Source: Tissierellia bacterium
GTDB lineage: Bacteria > Bacillota_A > Clostridia > Tissierellales > Peptoniphilaceae
Length of the DNA stretch: 20,155 bases
Assembly: GCA_012513395.1 (NCBI GenBank)
Contig: JAAZCH010000395.1
Coordinates: 1 to 20,155, forward strand
Direction of reading: 5' to 3'
Shown: positions 16,772 to 20,155 of the stretch, one piece after another
Position numbering within the stretch: the stretch's first letter is position 1
Layout: each line of letters begins with the position of its first letter
The notes under the pieces: generated by a model
Told to the model about the DNA's origin: nothing
Databases searched by the model: none
Seen by the model: the letters and a program-made list of their open reading frames with translations, nothing else
Program-made: the position numbers and the translations under genes

Positions 16772-16827
16772 AAATAAATGCACGAAGAAGGATCAGAAAA
16801 CTAAAATCTTCGTGCTTTTATTTATTT
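16772..16827. terminator. Bidirectional terminator between convergent genes
   Basis: GCACGAAGA (16780-16788) pairs with TCTTCGTGC (16807-16815) around an 18-nt loop. AAATAAAT upstream and TTTTATTTATTT downstream give A/T tails on both sides, so it can end the serine hydrolase transcript and the facing small gene, whose stop codon lies in the tail. Confidence 0.85.
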
Positions 16828-17049
16828 CGAATTAAATATTTTTTCTAATCGGTTTTTACCAACAAGTCTAGTAGTATTTCCTACAAAAACTAAAACCAAA
16901 CCTAATGCCATAGAACTTAAATTTCCAATTCCCGTTTGCATCATATTAATAATAGATGAAATTAACATAACTATGCCAAAGCCTAAAATAATTCTTCCTG
17001 CCATTTGAATTAGTTTATTATTTCGTATTTTTTTGTTTTCTTCCATCAT
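16822..17049 (-). CDS. Small two-segment membrane protein, unknown function
   Basis: This predicted protein of 75 residues has a basic N-terminus (KKIRNNK), hydrophobic segments at about 15-36 and 42-63, and a basic C-terminus. GAGG precedes two adjacent ATG codons at 5 and 8 nt; either could be the start, changing the protein by one residue. An extended -10 promoter lies about 75 bp upstream and a terminator ends the gene, which supports it as a real single-gene transcript. Its membrane part resembles residues 25-85 of the zinc-ribbon protein at 10910-11374 (shared pattern GxIL-G-G-hydrophobic-M-hydrophobic-S, then a second segment ending VG). Function is unknown. Confidence 0.65.
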   Translation of the reverse strand: MMEENKKIRNNKLIQMAGRIILGFGIVMLISSIINMMQTGIGNLSSMALGLVLVFVGNTTRLVGKNRLEKIFNSK

Positions 17050-17128
17050 ATATACCTCAAATAAAATAAAATTTATAAATTTTTAAAATTTTTCCAAAAA
17101 GACTATTGATTTCTTATGCATATGTGTT

Positions 17129-17139
17129 ATTATACCATA
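17129..17139 (-). promoter_or_regulatory. Extended -10 promoter of the small membrane protein gene
   Basis: Read on the minus strand, TATGGTATAAT contains an extended -10 (TGGTATAAT), the same sequence used by the folate transporter promoter. It would give a leader of about 70 nt. No good -35 box is visible. Confidence 0.5.
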
Positions 17140-17189
17140 GCAGCGGTGTTTATAACGGAAATCGAGTTGAAAAAATGTAAAATTTCTTC

Positions 17190-17218
17190 TTGATTTATAA
17201 TTAATTCTGTTGTATAAT
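17190..17218 (+). promoter_or_regulatory. Promoter of the S10 ribosomal protein operon
   Basis: TTGATT (17190-17195), a 17-bp spacer and TATAAT (17213-17218) make a good vegetative promoter 230 bp before rpsJ. Transcription would begin near 17225. Confidence 0.75.
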
Positions 17219-17224
17219 TATCGT

Positions 17225-17440
17225 TGCGTAAAAATTTATGCGATGACGCAGGAGGTTGCTTGATATAGGGTTCTCTACTAACAGCAAAGAGAGGTTAATC
17301 CTACTTCAGGGGAATTTCTGCCGAGTATGTTCGATTTAAAATCGGGCGACTTATGTATTGCTGTTTTTTTAATCGGTAAAGTGTAAACACCCGGTTAAGT
17401 GTATCGGCAAAACTAAGTCGTAAGTGTAACTTGCGATAGG
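17225..17440 (+). ncRNA. Structured leader of the S10 operon with candidate attenuator
   Basis: The leader of about 220 nt is full of pairing potential. AACAGCAA (17280-17287) pairs perfectly with TTGCTGTT (17358-17365), closing a branched region of about 70 nt, and runs into a T tract to 17370, so it can act as a terminator. A competing hairpin TTCTCT (17271-17276)/AGAGAG (17288-17293) carries the 5' arm in its loop. Further hairpins are CGATT/AATCG (17332-17344), AATCGG/CCGGTT (17371-17396), and TCGTAAGT/ACTTGCGA (17418-17436) just before the rpsJ Shine-Dalgarno. S10 operons are commonly controlled by a ribosomal protein, L4 in E. coli; which factor acts here is unknown. Confidence 0.6.
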
Positions 17441-17448
17441 AGGAAAAA

Positions 17449-17760
17449 ATGTCAAACACACAAAAAATTAGAATCAGATTGAAAGCTTATGACCATGAAT
17501 TAGTGGATTCTTCTGCACAAAGAATCGTAGATGCTGTTAAGTCTACAGGTGCTGAAGTATCGGGACCAATTCCACTGCCAACAGACATCGAAATTATTAC
17601 TATTTTAAGATCTGTTCATAAACACAAAGATTCTAGAGAGCAATTTGAACAAAGAACTCATAAAAGATTAGTGGATATTATAAACCCAAATCAAAATACT
17701 GTTGACTCTTTGATGAAATTGAATTTGCCTGCGGGCGTTGATATCGAAATAAAGTTATAA
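17449..17760 (+). CDS. rpsJ: 30S ribosomal protein S10
   Basis: Protein of 103 residues, the normal length, with the family blocks [31 protein letters not shown] and THKRLVDI. S10 sits in the head of the small subunit and, in bacteria, also joins antitermination complexes as NusE with NusB. The ATG follows AGGAGG. It is the first gene of the S10 operon, behind a long structured leader. A 70-nt gap separates it from rplC, wider than the other gaps in the operon and without a clear terminator. Confidence 0.98.
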   Translation: MSNTQKIRIRLKAYDHELVDSSAQRIVDAVKSTGAEVSGPIPLPTDIEIITILRSVHKHKDSREQFEQRTHKRLVDIINPNQNTVDSLMKLNLPAGVDIEIKL

Positions 17761-17830
17761 TTTAGAAATAAAATTATTCCTTTATATGATTGCAAGAAAT
17801 TGTAATCCGCTATAATTTTGGAGGTGCGAA

Positions 17831-18457
17831 GTGAAGTACATTATTGGAAGAAAATTGGGTATGACCCAAATATTTACTGAAGAGGGCACGTTTGTTCCAG
17901 TTTCAGTAATAGAAGTAGAGCCACAAGTAATTGTTCAAAAGAAATCCACTGAGAGCGATGGATATGAAGCATTACAAGTTGGTTTCGGACAAGGAAGAAA
18001 ACACAAAATGACAAAAGCTATGGTCGGACATTTCGACAAAGCTGGTGTTGATTATAAGAAGTATTTAAGAGAAGTGCCAGTTGTTAGTACAGAAGACTAC
18101 AACATCGGAGATGAATTAAAAGCTGACGTATTTGCAGTTGGAGATTTCGTAGACGTATCTGGAACTTCTAAAGGTAAAGGTACACAAGGTGTAGTTAGAA
18201 GACATGGTTTCTCTAGAGGAAGAATGTCACACGGTTCTAAAATGCACAGAACAGCTGGTGGTATGGGTGCAAGTGCTACTCCAGGAAAAGTTTTCAAAAA
18301 CCACAGACAAGCTGGAAAAATGGGAAATAAAAGAGTTACTGTACAAAATCTAGAAGTTATCAGAGTAGATGCTGAAAATAATTTCATTTTAGTTAAAGGT
18401 GCCGTACCAGGACCTAAAAAAGGAATTTTGTACGTTAAAGAAACAACGGTAAAATAA
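17831..18457 (+). CDS. rplC: 50S ribosomal protein L3
   Basis: Protein of 208 residues, normal for bacterial L3, an early assembly protein whose central loop reaches toward the peptidyl transferase centre. Family blocks are IIGRKLGMTQIF at the N-terminus, the loop segment SRGRMSHGSKMHRTAGGMGASATPGKVFK (in two visible parts around residues 128-156), and GNKRVTVQNLEV. The start is GTG at 17831, behind GGAGGTG; the next residues KYIIGRKLGM fit the family N-terminus. It precedes rplD by 15 nt in the usual S10-operon order. Confidence 0.97.
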   Translation: MKYIIGRKLGMTQIFTEEGTFVPVSVIEVEPQVIVQKKSTESDGYEALQVGFGQGRKHKMTKAMVGHFDKAGVDYKKYLREVPVVSTEDYNIGDELKADVFAVGDFVDVSGTSKGKGTQGVVRRHGFSRGRMSHGSKMHRTAGGMGASATPGKVFKNHRQAGKMGNKRVTVQNLEVIRVDAENNFILVKGAVPGPKKGILYVKETTVK

Positions 18458-18472
18458 GGAAGGAGGATCTAA

Positions 18473-19096
18473 ATGCCTAAAATTAACATGATAAATATGA
18501 AGGGCGAAAGCGCTGGTGAAATAGAATTAAATCCAGAAATTTTCGACGTAGAAATAAATGAGCATGCTGTATATACAGTAGTTAAGAACCTTCTTGCTAA
18601 CAGAAGACAAGGTACTCATTCAGCTAAAACCAGAGCGGAAGTTCGTGGTGGAGGTAGAAAACCTTGGAGACAAAAAGGTACTGGTAGAGCAAGACAAGGA
18701 AGTATTAGATCACCACAATGGAAAGGCGGCGGAGTTGTATTTGCGCCAAAACCAAGGGACTATAGCTATACTACTCCTAAGAAAATTAGAAGATTAGCAC
18801 TAAAATCAGTATTAACTTCTAAGGTTCAAGAAAAAGAACTTATCATACTAGATAGCTTAACACTTGAAAGTCCAAAGACTAAAGACATGGTTAACATTTT
18901 AAATACTATCCAAGCTGACAAAAAAGCTTTAATCGTAATTAATGGACCAGACGAGAACATCATTAAAAGCGCAAGAAACATTCCTACTGTAATGACTACA
19001 AATGCAAACACTTTAAATGTTTATGACATTCTAAAGTACAACTCATTAATCATTACTAAGGATGCCTTAGATGAAATTGAGGAGGTATTCGCATAA
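18473..19096 (+). CDS. rplD: 50S ribosomal protein L4
   Basis: Protein of 207 residues, typical of L4. The extended loop that lines the exit tunnel is visible as [19 protein letters not shown] followed by [19 protein letters not shown] (about residues 44-80), the region where macrolide-resistance changes are known in other bacteria. It starts with ATG after GGAGGA and overlaps rplW by one nucleotide (TAATG). In E. coli L4 also represses its own operon by acting on the S10 leader; whether that holds here is unknown, but a structured leader is present. Confidence 0.97.
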   Translation: MPKINMINMKGESAGEIELNPEIFDVEINEHAVYTVVKNLLANRRQGTHSAKTRAEVRGGGRKPWRQKGTGRARQGSIRSPQWKGGGVVFAPKPRDYSYTTPKKIRRLALKSVLTSKVQEKELIILDSLTLESPKTKDMVNILNTIQADKKALIVINGPDENIIKSARNIPTVMTTNANTLNVYDILKYNSLIITKDALDEIEEVFA

Positions 19097-19386
19097 TGGA
19101 AAGATATTACGACATAATTAAAAGACCCATTATCACAGAAGAATCCGTAGATCAAATGGAAGAAAACAAATATACTTTTGAAGTTAGCAAAAGCGCTGAC
19201 AAAACTGAAATCAAAAAAGCTATTGAACATATCTTTGATGTAAAAGTTGAAAAAGTATATACACAAAATAGACGTGGTAAGATTAAAAGACAAGGCGCAA
19301 CTTCAGGAAGAAGACCGAATTGGAAAAAGGCAATTGTAAAATTGGCACCAGGTTCCAAGACAATCGAATTCTTTGAAGGAATGTAA
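19096..19386 (+). CDS. rplW: 50S ribosomal protein L23
   Basis: Protein of 96 residues, normal for bacterial L23, which sits at the exit of the polypeptide tunnel and docks trigger factor and signal recognition particle. Family features are [21 protein letters not shown] at the start, the central [21 protein letters not shown], and the basic loop [21 protein letters not shown]. It overlaps the rplD stop by 1 nt, with GGAGG inside the end of rplD, and is followed 19 nt later by rplB. Confidence 0.97.
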   Translation: MERYYDIIKRPIITEESVDQMEENKYTFEVSKSADKTEIKKAIEHIFDVKVEKVYTQNRRGKIKRQGATSGRRPNWKKAIVKLAPGSKTIEFFEGM

Positions 19387-19405
19387 TAGCTAGGAGGTTA
19401 CGAAA

Positions 19406-20155
19406 ATGGCGATTAAAAATTACAAAGCAACGACTCCTGGTAGAAGAAATATGTCAGTACTTTCTTTTGAAGAGATAACAAAAGTTAAACCAGAAAAAAG
19501 TTTAACTGCTCCTCTAAAGAAAAAAGCTGGAAGAAACTTCCAAGGACGAATTACAGTTCGTCACCATGGTGGCGGCGCTAAAAGAAAATATAGAATTATA
19601 GATTTTAAAAGAAATAAAGACGATATTCCAGGAAGAGTAGCATCAATTGAATACGATCCAAACAGAACTTCTAATATCGCTTTGATAAACTATCTAGATG
19701 GAGAAAAAAGATATATCTTAGCTCCTGAAGGACTAAAAGTTGGAGACGAAATCGAATCTGGCCCAACTGCAGATATTAAAGTAGGAAATGCTCTACCACT
19801 TAGAAACATTCCAGTAGGTACTACAGTTCATAACGTAGAACTAATGGTAGGTAGAGGCGGCCAATTAGCTAGAAGTGCTGGTACTTCAGCACAATTAGTG
19901 GCTAAAGAGGGAAGATATGCTACTTTAAGATTACCATCAGGCGAAATGAGAATGGTTTTAATGGATTGTAGAGCTACAGTTGGTGAGGTAGGAAATGCAT
20001 CCCACGAACTAGTTACAATTGGTAAAGCTGGAAGAAGCAGACATATGGGAATTAGACCTACAGTTAGAGGATCTGCAATGAACCCTGTTGATCACCCTCA
20101 CGGTGGTGGGGAAGGAAGAGCGCCTATCGGAAGACCTGCTCCTTCTACTCCATGG
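19406..20155 (+). CDS. rplB: 50S ribosomal protein L2 (partial, cut by the window end)
   Basis: An open frame of exactly 250 codons runs from ATG 19406, behind TAGGAGG, to the last base of the window; family members have about 275 residues, so some 25 C-terminal residues lie outside. The N-terminus [18 protein letters not shown], the block [22 protein letters not shown] and the C-terminal [16 protein letters not shown] are diagnostic. The His in the last block lies near the peptidyl transferase centre, where L2 supports subunit joining. Its place after rplW is the standard S10-operon order. Confidence 0.97.
   Translation, partial: MAIKNYKATTPGRRNMSVLSFEEITKVKPEKSLTAPLKKKAGRNFQGRITVRHHGGGAKRKYRIIDFKRNKDDIPGRVASIEYDPNRTSNIALINYLDGEKRYILAPEGLKVGDEIESGPTADIKVGNALPLRNIPVGTTVHNVELMVGRGGQLARSAGTSAQLVAKEGRYATLRLPSGEMRMVLMDCRATVGEVGNASHELVTIGKAGRSRHMGIRPTVRGSAMNPVDHPHGGGEGRAPIGRPAPSTPW

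Noticed and set aside
17238..17258. Tiny ORF in the S10 leader (AGGAGG then TTG ATA TAG)
   Set aside because: A two-codon ORF with a TTG start; the AGGAGG lies in a GCA/TGC pairing region and is more likely part of the RNA structure.
1..20155. Mobile elements, integrases, CRISPR arrays, tRNA or rRNA genes, origins
   Set aside because: None found: no transposase-like frame, no regularly spaced direct repeats and no tRNA cloverleaf noticed; the apparent gap genes are explained by leaders and terminators.

Overview
The window is a slice of a low-GC Gram-positive chromosome. AT-rich codon use, strong AGGAGG ribosome-binding sites, TTG/GTG starts, TATAAT promoters, U-tailed terminators, a two-subunit glycine decarboxylase (split P protein), and PyrR and tetrahydrofolate RNA switches all point to an anaerobic Firmicute of the Clostridia/Tissierellia kind. 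I cannot fix the genus. There is no sign of phage, insertion sequence, CRISPR or tRNA; the window looks like core metabolism plus a ribosomal protein operon.

Layout. (1) 43-6934: a lipoate-protein ligase on the minus strand, diverging from a complete glycine cleavage operon gcvT-gcvH-gcvPA-gcvPB-lpd. The ligase can charge the lipoyl lysine of GcvH, so the block is functionally self-contained. (2) 6935-9702: a cytosine salvage operon, codB-codA, behind a leader with a convincing PyrR-binding hairpin and an intrinsic terminator whose 3' arm is also the codB Shine-Dalgarno. (3) 9703-10904: a tetrahydrofolate riboswitch and an ECF folate transporter S component with an unusual extra N-terminal membrane region. 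(4) 10910-13071: a small zinc-ribbon membrane protein (minus) and an amidohydrolase of unknown substrate. (5) 13072-14874: an ABC-F ATPase behind an apparent translation-sensing attenuator (strong Shine-Dalgarno, three-codon upstream ORF, second short ORF, terminator). (6) 14974-17049: a secreted or membrane-anchored serine beta-lactamase-like protein and a small membrane protein (minus). (7) 17190-20155: the start of the S10 ribosomal protein operon (rpsJ, rplC, rplD, rplW, partial rplB) behind a long structured leader.

How the genes fit together. Glycine cleavage passes a one-carbon unit to tetrahydrofolate, and the folate importer nearby is under tetrahydrofolate control. Cytosine uptake and deamination feed uracil salvage under PyrR (UMP) control. 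The ABC-F leader suggests a gene switched on when translation is disturbed. The main interest lies in four structured 5' leaders (codB, folate transporter, ABC-F, rpsJ) rather than in an unknown protein system.
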